In this document: one piece after another, positions 45,191 to 56,410 of the stretch | Layout of the letters: each line of letters begins with the position of its first letter | Position numbering within the stretch: the first letter of the stretch is position 1 | Origin: Antilocapra americana | Lineage: Eukaryota; Chordata; Mammalia; Artiodactyla; Antilocapridae | Direction: 5' to 3' | Assembly (NCBI GenBank): GCA_007570785.1 | Contig: ML664183.1 | Span: forward strand, 17,841,368-17,905,367 | Length of the DNA: 64,000 nucleotides | Notes under the pieces: model-generated | Database searches by the model: none | Told to the model about the DNA's origin: nothing | Seen by the model: the letters and a program-made list of their open reading frames with translations, nothing else | Program-made: the position numbers and the translations under genes

Positions 45191-45498
45191 CTGTTGTTGT
45201 TCAGTCGCTAACAGTGTCTGACTCTTTGTGACCCCATGGACTGCAGTACATCAGGCTCCTCTGTCCTCCACTGTCTCCCAGAATTTGGTCAAATCCAGGC
45301 TATTGAGTCAGTGATGTTATCTAACCGTCTCATCCTCTGCAGTCCCCTTCTTTTGCCTTCAATCTTTCCCAGCATCAGGGTCTTTTCCAGTGAGTTGGCT
45401 CTTTGCATCAGGTGGCCATATATTGAAATTTCAGCTTCAGCATCAGTCCTTCCAGTGAATATTGAGGGTTGATTTCCTTTAGTATTGACTGGTCCTTT

Positions 45499-46047
45499 TT
45501 ACAGTCCAAGGGAGTCTAAAGTCCAGCACCACAATTCAAAAGCATCAGTTCTTTGATGCTCAGCTTTCTTTATGGCCCAACTCTCACATCGGTACATGAC
45601 TATTGGAAAAACCATAGCTTTGTTTATACAGACCTTTGGCAAAGTGGTGTCTCTGCTTTGTAATACACTAACTAGGTTTGTAGCTTTCTTTCCAAGGAGC
45701 AAATGTCTTTTAATTTCCAAGGAGCAAGTGACTTTTAATTTCATGGCTGCAGTCACCATCCGCAGTGATTTTAGAGCCCAAGAAAGCAGTATGTCACTGT
45801 TCCCATTCCCTCCAACCCCATCTATTTGCTGTGAAGTGATGGGACAGGATGCCATGATCTTAGTTTTTTGAATGTTGAGTTTTAAGCCAGCTTTTTCACT
45901 CTCCTCTTTCACCCTCATCAAGAGACTCTTTAGTTCCTCTTCATTTTCTGCCATTAAAATGATATTATCTACATATTTGAGGTTGTTGATATTTCTCCTG
46001 ACAATCTTAATTCCAGCTTGTGATTCATCCAGCCTGGCATTCCACAA
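45499..46047 (-). pseudogene. BovB RT C-terminal remnant, 182 codons
   Basis: Minus-strand frame covering INNL...LMAE, ELKSLLMRVKEESEKAGLKLNIQKTKIMAS, the GCKxS-like stretch and CESWAIKKAEH...FELWCW. The catalytic box is YVDN (45964-45975) instead of YADD. The open length partly depends on the internal 25-base duplication and small indels, so parts are out of the ancestral frame. Confidence 0.85.
45689..45738. repeat. 25-bp tandem duplication inside BovB
   Basis: The unit beginning tttccaaggagcaa occurs at 45689-45713 and again at 45714-45738, with two differences. Other BovB copies here have one copy. The duplication is not a multiple of three. Confidence 0.85.
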
Positions 46048-46172
46048 GATGTACTCTGCATGTAAGTTAAATAAGCAGGATGAGCATCTACAGCCTTGTC
46101 ATGCTCCTTTCCCAATTTTGAATCAGTCAGTTGTTCCATGTCCAGTTTTAACTGTTACTTCTTGACCCACAT

Positions 46173-46403
46173 ACATTCCTGTAGACAATGGGAAAGATAG
46201 GCCCTTTAGTTTTTGCATCCAAAGGAGCAACTGGGAAATTTAAGAGAGGATAGAGTTGGAATAATCTTTGAAGAGCACTGTTTAATATTGCACAGAAGCA
46301 GAAAATCCTCTCATTCATTTGCTCCTTGGTTAATGGACTCTCATGCAGAATGTAAGTTCCTTGAGGCCAAGAACCTTGTCTATTCAGTTTATCAGCACTT
46401 AAG
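46173..46403. other. Unannotated unique sequence
   Basis: Nothing recognised. Confidence 0.35.
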
Positions 46404-46612
46404 AAGAGCTTCCCAGGTGGTGCTAGTGGTAAAGAATGCAGGAGACATTAGCAGGTTTGCTCCTTGGGTTGGGAAGATTCCCTAGAGAAGGTCATAGCAA
46501 CCCACTCCAGTATTCTTGCCTGGAGAATCCCATGGACAGAGAAGCTTGGAGGACTGTGGTCCATAGGGTCACAAAGAGTTGGACAGGACTGAAGTGACTT
46601 AGCATGCATCCA
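46404..46612 (+). mobile_element. Bov-tA SINE (plus)
   Basis: Head 'cttcccaggtggtgctagtg' with a small deletion in the tRNA-like part, then body to 'gactgaagtgacttagcatg'. Confidence 0.92.
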
Positions 46613-46990
46613 TACAAGAGCTTAATCCATAGTAAACACTAAATAAATATTATCTAAATAATAATTGGAAAGATAGGTGAATAAAAAACATTTAAGGAAT
46701 TAAGTAAATAATGCTCTAGGTTTCATCATGAAACTCAGGCTTTTATTACCCTTTAGCCTAATCCAATTAAGACTATTTTCTTAGGCTCCACAATCACTGC
46801 AGATGGTGACTGCAGCCATGAAATTAAAAGATGCTTGCTCCTTGCAAGAAAAGCTATGAAAAACCTAAACAGTGTATTAAAAAGCAGAGACATTACTTTG
46901 CCAACAAAGGTTTGTCTAGTCAAAGCCATGGTTTTTCCAGTAGTCATATATGGGTGTGAGAGTTGGACCATAAAGAAAGCTGAGCATCCA

Positions 46991-47816
46991 CATTACTCAT
47001 TATCAGAGAAATGCAAATCAAAACCACAATGAGGTACCACTTTACACCAGTCAGAATGGCTGCCATCCAAAAATCTACAAGCAATAAATGCTGGAGAGGA
47101 TGTGGAGAAAAGGGAACCCTCTTATACTGTTGGTGGGAATGCAAACTAGTACAGCCACTATGGAAAACAGTGTGGAGGTTCCTTAAAAAACTGCAAATAG
47201 ACCTGCCATATGACCCGGCAATCCCACTGCTGGGCATATACACCGAGGATACCAGAATTGAAAGAGCCACATGTACCCCAACGTTCATCACCGCATTGTT
47301 TACAATAGCCAGGACATGGAAGCAACCTAGATGCCCATCAACTGACGAATGGATAAGAAAGCAGTGGTACATATACACAATGGAATATTACTCAGCAGTA
47401 AAAAAAAAAATTCATTTGAATCAGTTCTACTCAGGTGGACGAAACTGGAGCCCATTATCCAGAGTGAAGTAAGCCAGAAGGAAAAACAACAATACAGTAT
47501 ACTAACGCATATATATGGAATTTAGAAAGATGATAATGAGAACCCTGCATGCGAGACAGCAAAAGGAACACAGATGTATAGAACGGACACGTGGATTTTG
47601 TGGAAGAGGGCAAGGGTGGGATGATATGGGAGAAAGACATTGAAACATGTTAATTATCATATGTGAAATCAATGGGGCTGGTGCACCGGGATGTCCCAGG
47701 GGGCGGGAGTCGGGAGCGGGGAGGGAGGGGTGTTCTGGAGGGGAAGCATGTGTAGACCCATGGCGGTTTCATGTTACTGTATGGCAAAACCAACACAATA
47801 AAGTAAAGAAAAAAAA
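46991..47816 (+). mobile_element. L1 3' end (plus) nested in BovB
   Basis: A 5'-truncated L1 containing the last part of ORF2, the 3'UTR with G-rich tract (47696-47742), 'gtatggcaaaaccaacacaa' and poly(A). A perfect 15-bp duplication of BovB, aaagctgagcatcca, flanks it at 46976-46990 and 47817-47831. Confidence 0.97.
47011..47472 (+). pseudogene. L1 ORF2 C-terminal remnant
   Basis: In-frame segment [15 protein letters not shown], then the [18 protein letters not shown] zinc-knuckle-like motif, [27 protein letters not shown] and [12 protein letters not shown]. An expanded A-run at about 47400-47411 shifts the frame just before the natural C-terminus. Otherwise close to the 26-kb copy, and it keeps the CAA codon that is a stop there. 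Confidence 0.93.
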
Positions 47817-48238
47817 AAAGCTGAGCATCCAAGAATTGATGCTTTTGAACTGTGGTATTGGAGAAGGCTCTTGAGAGTCCCTTGGGCTGCAAGGAGATCC
47901 AACCAGTCCATCCTAAAGGAAATCAGTCCTGAATATTCATTGGAAAGACTGATGCTGAAGCTGAAACTCCAATACTTTGGCCTCCTGATCGAAGAGTTAA
48001 TTCATTGGAAAAGACCAATGATAGTCCAGTGAAATGCTGGGAAAGGTTGAAGGCAGAAGGAGAAGAGGACGACAGAGGATGAGATGGTTGGATGGCATCA
48101 CCGACTCGATGGACATGATTTTGAGCAAGCTCTGGGAGTTGGTGATGGACAGGGAGGCCTGGCGTGCTACAGTCCATGGGTTCGCAAAGAGTCAGACATG
48201 ACTGAGTGACTGAACTAAGCTGAACTGAGCCTAATCCA

Positions 48239-48934
48239 GTCTTATTCATCTTTCTTACCTGCACAGGCTCAGGTATTTTATTTATTTTTGTATTCGTTTA
48301 TCTATTCAACAAGTGCTTGCAAAGCCTGAGCCAGAAGTTGTCAACAGAGAATAGTAACACCTTCCAGTTGGGGCATTTGAATATGTATGGGGACAGTTTG
48401 TTGTTGTTACAATGACTGCCTCTATTGGCACTTAAGGGGTCAGGTATGCTAAATAATCTATAATCTGTTCTACTATTAATGCACATTGAGGTTTGTTCCT
48501 AGTCTTTAAGAGTATTCTCTATTCGTCTCCTAGTAAGATTCCTTTCTTGGGATATTATGTCCAAGAGATTCTCTAGGACAATCAATGACTTTCAAACTCT
48601 TTTAATCATGATAAAAAATAACTAATGTTTTACATCACAACCTGAAATATACATATGTGTATATACCTGAAACAAAAATTTACGTGACAGTACTATCTTT
48701 TACTGTGTATAATGCACTCTGATCTCTGTTAAAAAATAATGCTGCTTACAACCCACTAAGTTGACTTTTCAAAAGCTGTTTGTTGGTCAAACCTCAGTTG
48801 AACAAGCACAGTATGTCTAGTAGTGGGAGTGCATCTAAAGGTATGTTCATATTTAACTTTTCCAGGAAATGCTATTTTCAACATTGTTATTCTAACTTAA
48901 CCTGCTGACAATAAAGAGGAGATTCTGTTGTTCT
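48239..48934. other. Unannotated unique sequence
   Basis: Nothing recognised. Confidence 0.35.
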
Positions 48935-49570
48935 ACAACCGTGCTGTTAGTCTTTACTTTTCTCTGCCACATGTGTATCATACTCTATGCAATTTTGTAT
49001 CTTTTTTCACTTAACATTAATATGAAAAATTTCCAAAGTCAATAGTTGGTCTTAAAACCTTAAATTTTGAATTACAGAATGATATTTCATTTTAAGGATT
49101 TATTATCATTTATTTAGGGTTTTCCCAGGTGGCTCAGTGGGTAAAGAGTCCGTCTGCAATGCAGGAGATGCAGGAGACAAGGGTTTGATCCCCAGGTCGA
49201 GAAGATCCCTTAGAGAAGGAAATGGCAACCCACTCCAGTATTTTTGCCTGGAAAATCCCGTGGATCAAGGAGCCTGGTGGGCTGCAGTCCATGGGGTCTC
49301 AAAGAGTTGGACACAATGGAAGTGATTTTGCAAGGTATCATATATTTGACTCTTCCTCTTGAAGGTAGTCTTTGAAAGCTTTAAATAATCCAGTAATTAA
49401 ACCATTAACTATACTCTGACTAGTCAGTCTCTCATTGCATCTTAGGGCAGATGCCAAGTCTCAGGATTACTGAGTCAGTGTTTATGGCTGATCATGTTTA
49501 TGGCTTTTGATATGTATGTTCAAATAGTACTGCAAAGTTTTTGTATCTGTTTACTTTTAGATGAATCCAG
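48935..49570 (-). mobile_element. Old L1 (L1M type) fragment (minus), split by a SINE
   Basis: Reversed L1M: 'ttttttcacttaacattaat', 'gaatgatatttcattttaag', SINE, 'aggattactgagtcagtgtt', 'atggcttttgatatgtatgt'. Weakly conserved. Confidence 0.55.
49116..49335 (+). mobile_element. Bov-tA SINE (plus)
   Basis: Head 'gttttcccaggtggctcagt', with 'gcaggagat' partly doubled in the tRNA-like region, then body. It is flanked by tatcatttattt (49104-49115) and tatcatatattt (49336-49347), a 12-bp duplication with one mismatch. Confidence 0.94.
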
Positions 49571-49800
49571 GTTTTCTTAATTTTGACTGGGTAAAATAAA
49601 GTTTAGCTGAATATATAACATTAGACTGTAAGATAGTAGTGTTCTATTTGTGAAACTTTGCTCAAATAGATTTGGAAATGTGTTTTCCATTTTTCATATT
49701 TAGAACTGTAAATGTAAACAGAAGTAGCAAAGAATTTCCAGCCTTAACACTATATTGATTCATTTCACTTTAATAGTTGTTTGTCTCACTTGGAATAGAT
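49571..49800. other. Unannotated AT-rich sequence
   Basis: Nothing recognised. Confidence 0.35.
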
Positions 49801-49949
49801 TTCCCGGGGGGGGGGGGGGGGGGAGGGGGGGGGGGGGTTCGGGAGGGGAAGCATATGTAAACCTATGGTGATATCATGACAATGTATGGCAAAAACAATA
49901 ATAAAAAATAAAAAATAAAAATAAATAAATAAATATAAAAAAAAAAGTT
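49801..49949 (+). mobile_element. L1 3' terminal fragment with extreme G-rich tract
   Basis: Same end as at 41.4 kb ('ggggaagcatatgtaaacct', 'atatcatgacaatgtatggc', 'aaaaacaata', then an A/T-rich tail), but the element starts at the G tract: 18 G (49806-49823), a, 13 G (49825-49837), then ttcgggagggg. No firm target-site duplication was seen. Confidence 0.93.
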
Positions 49950-49995
49950 ACTCAGAATGTCTTCCAAAGTAAAAAAAAAAAAAAAAAACACTGTT

Positions 49996-50150
49996 CTAGG
50001 CACCAAAAATCCTGACTCACAGTTTTGCCCCTCATCAGTGATGTGACCTTCAGCAAATCATTTAACCTTTCTGAATCTCCATCCATAAAATAGTGACATT
50101 TGGCTTTGTTCTATCCATTTCAGAGTGTATATGATATTCAAATGAAACAA
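49996..50150 (+). mobile_element. MIR SINE (plus)
   Basis: Sense MIR order: 'atcagtgatgtgaccttcag', 'aaatcatttaacctttctga', 'ccataaaatagtgac', then a degraded 3' part. Confidence 0.65.
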
Positions 50151-50322
50151 AATCATAAGAAATTCATTTGGAAATACTTTGAATCTATCCAGCAGATTTA
50201 TCATTGTTCTTGCATAAGTAATCAGATTTTCCATAGCTTTTACAGGTGATATAAGGCTAGGTCTCACACATAATATACAGTGTCTTTATTGTTTTTTATT
50301 AAAAAGGTAACATTAAAGAAAT

Positions 50323-50535
50323 ATGGGGCTTCCCTGGTGGCTCAGACAGTTAAAGAATCTACCTGCAATGTGGGAGACCTGGGTTCAGTCCCCAGGTCGG
50401 GAAGATCCCCTGGAGGAAGGCATATCAACCCACTCCAGTATTCTTGCCTAGAGAATCCCCATGGGCAGAGGAGCCTGGCAGGCTACAGTCCATGGCATCA
50501 CAAAGAGTTGGACACTACTGAGCAACTAAGCACAG
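50323..50535 (+). mobile_element. Bov-tA SINE (plus)
   Basis: Near-consensus head 'ggggcttccctggtggctca', B-box side 'gggttcagtccccaggtcgg', and body to 'ggacactactgagcaactaa'. Confidence 0.95.
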
Positions 50536-51295
50536 TACACAGCAAAATGTTCACATCCCCCCTGATGTTTCCCATGCCCCCTTCCAGTTCACCAGCATAG
50601 CGCATAGACAACCGCACTTCTGATTTTTGTCATAGATAAATTTTGCTTCTCTTTAAGTTCATATAAAGTTACTTATTTTCATTAAACAACAGACCAGTAT
50701 TCATGATGATAAAAGAGTGCATTATTAAATTTTTTAGTGAACATCGTTGATTTAAATGTCTGATGTTGATGAAGAAAACTTTCTAAGAATTTCACAGTGT
50801 GGACATCACTGCTCTGGATGCCTTTACAGTAGATGCAGAAAGAAAATTTTTTGAGGAGGGTGGTATTTTTTTCTATTTACTCGGTTAATCATCGGATATT
50901 TACCGTGAGTTTGCTTTATGCTAGGCAGTTTGCTGATTTCATGTTTGCCACTAATTTGTTCCTCTCCTGATATTTGTTGCACCTCAATATTACCTGGTCT
51001 GATAGTTACTTGCTGTTTTTGTAAATAAGTTCATTTTAAGAGGAAACATTTTTATTATTACAATAAAATGAAAAATCACTCTCATGTGCCTTAAATACAA
51101 AGCAATATTTTTAAAACAGAAGGTGGAGATTTCTGGCTTTTGTTGTATTATTACACAGAAAATGATAGATAAAAAGTAACAGCTGTTATAATTTCAACAC
51201 TTATCTATCTGAACTCAAAATACAGACAAGTCCCCAAATAACAGAAAAGACAGAGAAATCAAAGATAGAGTGATAAACAGCGGGGGAATTCTGTG
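50536..51295. other. Unannotated unique sequence
   Basis: Nothing recognised in about 0.76 kb. Confidence 0.35.
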
Positions 51296-51533
51296 CTTGC
51301 ATGGTACTAAATCGCTTCAGTCATGTCCAACTCTTTGCGACCCCATGGACTGTAGCCCTCCAGGCTCCTCTCTCCATGGGATCTCCAGGTAAGAATATTA
51401 GAGTGCATTGCCATTTCCTCCTCCAGGGGATCTTCCCCACCCAGGGACTGAACCCAGGTCTCTTATATCTCCTGCATTGGCAGGTGTTTTTTTTTTTTTT
51501 TTTTTTTACCACTAGCATTACCTGGAAAGCCCC
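51296..51533 (-). mobile_element. Bov-tA SINE (minus) with internal T21
   Basis: Reversed copy from 'tgcatggtactaaatcgctt' to 'attacctggaaagcccc'. Within the tRNA-like part the short pyrimidine stretch normally reading like ggttcttt has become 21 consecutive T (51487-51507). Confidence 0.94.
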
Positions 51534-51815
51534 TCGAAGCCCTGGAGGCCCACAGAGATATTTATCCCAGTTACAGCCAAGGAAAGCTAGAGATCTTTTA
51601 GCCAGATGGGGACATATGAGGTAAGCGGAAGCTGAAACTGATACCACCCCTCCATCCTACAACACATAAACCTCACACATACACCTTTGAGACTCAGCTT
51701 CTCTGGCAAAAAGAGCCCAGATACATGAAATCTAAATCTGGATGAACAGAAAATTTTGACAAGTAACCACAACTAAATAAAAACTCTAGGCCCACTCTGA
51801 TGCTTAATTTTATGT

Positions 51816-52327
51816 GTGACTGCAGCCATGAAATTAAAAGACACTTGCACCTTGGAAGAAAAGTTATGATCAACCTAGACAGCATATGAAAAAGCAGAGA
51901 CATTTCTTTGCCAACAAAAGTCCATCTAGTCAAAGCTGTTGTTTTTCCAGTAGTCATATATGGATGTGAGAGTTGGACTATAAAGAGGGCTTTATAGTTG
52001 GCAAGGAAATCCAACCAGCCCATCCTAAAGGAAATCAGTTCTTGGAAGGACTGATGCTGAATCTGAAACTCCAATACTTTGGCCACCTGATGCAAAGAGC
52101 TGACTCATTTGAAAAGACTCTAATGCTGGGAAAGATTGAAGGCGGGAAGAGAAGGGGATGACAGAGGATGAGATGGTTGGAGGGCATCACCAACTCAATG
52201 GACATAAGTTTGAGTAAACTCCAGGAGCTGGTGATGGGCAGGGAGTGGAGGCATGCTGCAGTCCATGAGGTCACAAAGAGTCGGACATGACTGAGTGACT
52301 AGACTGAACTGAACTGAACTGAACTGA
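51816..52327 (+). mobile_element. BovB LINE 3' part (plus), internally deleted
   Basis: It starts 'gtgtgactgcagccatgaaa'. About 90 bases are lost at 51988-51990 between 'actataaagagggc' and 'tttatagttggcaag'. It ends with about four gaact repeats (52303-52327), a clear example of the BovB microsatellite tail in place of poly(A). Confidence 0.95.
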
Positions 52328-53365
52328 TTAGTCACGGGCTGGCCATACGTTTGGTTAAACATTATTTTAGGTGAGATTGTTTCTAGAGGAGATGAACATT
52401 TGAAGCGATAGACCAAGTAGAGCAGACTGCTCTCCCTCATGTGGATGGGCTTCCCCACTGGACTGAAGACCTGAATAGAGCAAAAAGGCTGAACAAGTTA
52501 AGATGTCCCCAGCCTAATAAACATACTTAGGTATATGCATACATATACCTATACATATATATGTATGTGCAGACAGGGTGAAAGAAACAAGAATGCTACT
52601 GGTTTTATGTCTCTGGAGAACACTGGTTAGTTACACCCACACACCACTGGGTGTACCGAAGATTATGGAAATAGATGAACCTTCTCCCTGCTCTCTGGCA
52701 AATAAACTGAGAACGTGACCCAAGCTTAGCCAATCAAATGCTCCAATGGAGACCTGGTGAGGTTGTTGTGAGAAGGAGGCAAAAGCCAAAGAGTCAGTTA
52801 GTGATGATCTTGTGGCAGAATTTAGAAATGAGAGGCCAGTGGCATGAGACTGAGTGACCAACAGCTAAGTTTCCAGCATCCAGTGTTAAAATGCTAACAT
52901 TGAGGGCATCAGAAACATCAATTCCGACATCTGGGCCAGTGCTTCTCTCCCATGATCCCAACCTTTCTGGAAGCTCTGCTTAAGTTTGCCAAAACTGGTT
53001 TCTGTTTTCCAGCAGGCTATGGGAACTCACTAGATACTGTAAGCAAGGAGATCATGAGATTAATGCTATAGGTTTGTGGCTCTAGGTTCATAGAATGTTG
53101 ATCATGTCTTATGAGATAAACCTCTCCCTTGACACACACACATGAGATGCTTTTGAAGAGTTCTAAATTTGGACTGAATTTTCCTCTGTGCTATTTTAGA
53201 TCTGGGCCAGCTCTCTACTGTGAAGAATAGGTACATCCCAAGGTGTGAATCAAATGACATAATTAGAAGATAATAATAATTACCCAGCTCCAAAACGTCC
53301 CATTTTTCTCATCAACTGACCACAGAGCCTCATTCCTACTTGAAAATTTCAACTAATAGTTTCCA
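52328..53365. other. Unannotated unique sequence
   Basis: Nothing firmly recognised in about 1 kb. 52690-53020 could be an old degraded element. The minus frame 52631-52861 has no domain. Confidence 0.35.
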
Positions 53366-53580
53366 GGCTTCGCTGGTAGCTCAGATAATAAGGAATCTGC
53401 TTGCAATGTGGGAGACCCGTACTCAATCCTTTGATAGGGAAGATCCCCTGGAGAAGGAAATGGCAACTCAGTCCAGTATTCTTGTCTAGGAAATACAATG
53501 GACAGAGGAACCTGCCAGGTTACAGTCCATGGGTTGCAAAGAATTCGACATGACTGAGCAACTAACACTTTCACTTTCAT
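53366..53580 (+). mobile_element. Bov-tA SINE (plus)
   Basis: Head 'ggcttcgctggtagctcaga', body, and end 'agcaactaacactttcactt'. Confidence 0.94.
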
Positions 53581-53659
53581 AAGTGACCGCCCCCAGAGAC
53601 TTTGGTTCTGTCTGCTTTCCAGCAACAATGCATAGTTACCAACGAGTCTGTGGATGCAT

Positions 53660-53825
53660 GCAGAGTTCTACTCCAACTCTTCCATGGACTAGCTGTATGA
53701 ACATAGGCTACTGAATTACATCTAGACTCTCAGTTTTCCTTCTCTGTAAAATGGGCATAACAATGGGACTTAATTCATGGAGGTATTATCAGGTTTAGGT
53801 GAGCTTACAGTGCCCTAAAACAAAG
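53660..53825 (+). mobile_element. MIR SINE (plus)
   Basis: 'actagctgtatgaacatagg', 'ctcagttttccttctctgta', 'aaatgggcataacaatggg' and 'ggaggtattatcaggtttag' follow the MIR core order. Confidence 0.75.
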
Positions 53826-54284
53826 GGGAAAAATGTTTAATAAGCAGTATATATTAAATTAATACCTTGTAAATCCAAAGGACAGAAGGTATGTGAAAAG
53901 AAGTTCACGTTCAGGGATTTGAAAGAAATGCTGCATTTTCAAGCCCAGTTTGGGCCAGGTTCATTTTAAGAATATAACAGATTCTTTTATATTTCTAAAT
54001 TCAATCTCATACTTCATAAAACATATTAACATATATCCACATCCTACATTAAATATTAAATATCCTTTTTGCTGTAAAATTTTGAAAAAGATTTTGATTG
54101 CTCTTTAAAGAATTGCTTAGTATTAACTTACTTAACTTACATTGCTTAGAAATCACTGCTTATACTGAAACTTTTTGAAGTGATAGTCAAATCTACATTT
54201 TTTTTCAAGATAATACTATTTTTATGAATATTAATTTTTAGTTAGGTCCCATACAGGCAGGGAAGTTTCTTCCAACATTTTTTA
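53826..54284. other. Unannotated AT-rich sequence
   Basis: Nothing recognised. Confidence 0.35.
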
Positions 54285-55265
54285 TGAAAAATTAGCATAT
54301 GTAAATGCTGATAAAACAGATAAATTTACACCTTGATATCCTATATCTGGATTCATCAACTGTTTATGTTTTGCTCTATTTGTACTTTGTATATACAAAT
54401 ATATATATATATGTGTGTGTGTGTATATATTTTTCTTTCCCCCTTTTTTTTGGCTGAAAAAAATCTGAAAGTAAGTTGCCAGATATTATAACACTTCACC
54501 CATAAATACTTCAGCAACAATCTCTGACATAATAATAACTCCTTTATTACACTTTAGAAAATTAACATAAATTCTGTAATATAATCTAATATTCATTTCA
54601 TTTGTAACTGACTTTTTGGAACCGATATCAATAAAGTTACAGGGTTGCATTTGACATGTCTCTCTTGCTTTTTTAGTATAGGACATTTTTACCTCTTATG
54701 ATACTGATTTTTTTTTTTTCAAGACTTCAAGTCCCTGGTCTTTTAGAATGCTTCCTTTATGGATTTCTTTCTTCATGGTGTGGTTTCATGTGTATCTCCA
54801 TCTTCCATATCTTTTACTTCTTATAAACTGGGAGTTAGGTTGTGATTCTTGATTGAGTTCAGTTTCAACATTTTTGTAAGCCCCTGTCATAGCGATGTAG
54901 TGAATTTTGTATTGCATCGTAATGGAGAGGTCCATTTCAATTGTTCCAGCATCAGAGTCCTAAGCTTGACTACTTGGTAACTGTGGTGACCCTAGATCTC
55001 TCACTATAGAGGTAAACATTCTCCTTTATTATAAAAGTAATTATATACTGAGTAATGCACACTATAGATCTTGGCACTGTGCAAATATACTGTTCATCAG
55101 TAACCTTTACCTAATGGTTTTAGCATTTATTGATAATCCTTGCTGAATCGATGATTATACTGGAGAATACAGAGTGTGACCTTATTATTATTTCCTCTAC
55201 ATTTGTTAACTAGTATTATTTTTCTCTCTCTCTTTCTTATCTAACAGTAGATCGATAATTTAACA
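54285..55265 (-). mobile_element. Old L1 (L1M type), minus
   Basis: Reversed L1M region: 'ttatgaaaaattagcatatg', 'ttacagggttgcatttgaca', 'cctggtcttttagaatgctt', 'ggtgaccctagatctctcac'. It contains (TA)n(TG)n at about 54398-54430. Diverged. Confidence 0.6.
54398..54430. repeat. (TA)n(TG)n microsatellite
   Basis: Alternating purine-pyrimidine tract inside the reversed L1M. Likely polymorphic. Confidence 0.9.
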
Positions 55266-55849
55266 ATATAAAGCCATTAAATTTAAGGATAAATGAAACT
55301 AACATAATGTGATGCACTTTATATATTTTTTCCTTCGATGGGTAAAAGTCAACAAAGTTTCTCACACATATTTAGCTCTTGAAAAATTCATAGCCTCTTT
55401 AGCCCTGTGGTGCCTTGTGTATAAAACAACGATGACAGGAACTATTTCTAAGGACATGGCCAACATTTAAACAGTTGTGTTGTTCAGCGCTGTGAGTGGA
55501 GATCCACACCTACACCTTCATGGCTGCATAGAAAGGTCAGTCATGTCCATGCTCGCATTCAGAAGAACCTTGAACGTTCTTGGGTCATAATTTTTCCAGG
55601 TCTCTCACAAATGCTACTTATCTGTTTATTTGCTTTATCATGCTAATTTGCTTGTCATTTGCTTTCCTGAGCTGTTCTTAACAACTTCTGGTAATGAAGA
55701 TTTTTTTCAGAGCTGTTTTTTAAACTACTTCCAGCACATTAGAGTTCTTTTCAATTCAGAGTTCATGATCTCTTTTGAAAGCATTACTTCAGTAAAAGTT
55801 TATTTATTTTCCCAATTGTATTTCAGCAGGCTTTTTGGCTTTACAATGG
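55266..55849. other. Unannotated unique sequence
   Basis: No gene recognised. A short MIR-like piece may lie at about 55385-55450. Confidence 0.35.
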
Positions 55850-56045
55850 TTAGAGCATGACTTAGGTCCAAACATGACTTCACATGTATGGAAGTTTGGA
55901 CTACATCTCTCTTTATTTGCAATTTCTTTGTGAAATGGAAATAAAAATATTTAGCCCACAGGACTGTTACAAAGACTATTTGAGATAGCATATGTCTCAC
56001 TGAGCCTAGAGCTCAATAAATGGTAGCTATGATAACAGTGTTTTT
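55850..56045 (+). mobile_element. MIR SINE (plus), near full length
   Basis: 'ggttagagcatgacttaggt' at the head, 'tttgtgaaatggaaataaaa' and 'cccacaggactgttacaaag' in the core, and the very typical 3' end 'gagctcaataaatggtagct'. Confidence 0.82.
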
Positions 56046-56186
56046 AATGATAGTGTTTGGTCCCTAAAAACACTACTACATATGCATTTATTTTTATTAA
56101 CAAACAGTCAAGGTAAACTCTGAGAAACTTCCCTTGCTTTGCTTGCTTCTGGTTTTATTTTGGTACCAGATACTCATCAAGTTCAT

Positions 56187-56410
56187 GGGCTTCCCATGTG
56201 GCACCTAGTGGTAAAGAACCCTCCTGCCAATGCAGGAAACATAAGAGACGTGGATTCAAGCCCTGGGTCAGGAGGATAACCTGGAGAAGGGCATGGCAAC
56301 CCACTCCAGTATTCTTACCTGAAGGATCCCATCAACTGAGAAGCCTTTCAGATTACAGTCCATAGGGTCACACAGAGTCAGACATGACTGAAGTGGCTTA
56401 GCACACACAC
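56187..56410 (+). mobile_element. Bov-tA SINE (plus), variant with extra head bases
   Basis: Head 'gggcttcccatgtggcacct' with the variant 'aaacataagagacgtggatt' in the tRNA-like part, body, and end 'ctgaagtggcttagcacac'. Confidence 0.94.

Larger units (their letters stand above)
45191..46172 (-). mobile_element. BovB LINE (minus), 5'-truncated, 1 kb
   Basis: It starts 'cctgttgttgttcagtcgct' (reversed (AAC)n tail) and extends to the RT region near 'acttcttgacccacataca'. A 25-base tandem duplication (45689-45738) shifts its frame. Confidence 0.95.
46766..48227 (+). mobile_element. BovB LINE 3' part (plus) with nested L1
   Basis: BovB begins near 'ttaggctccacaatcactgc' and ends 'gactgaactaagctgaactg'. 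The target-site duplication agcctaatcca is perfect at 46755-46765 and 48228-48238. An L1 insertion at 46991-47816 splits it. The uninterrupted BovB would be about 0.62 kb. Its right part carries the terminal region with 'aagaattgatgcttttgaac' and 'gagatggttggatggcatca'. Confidence 0.96.
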
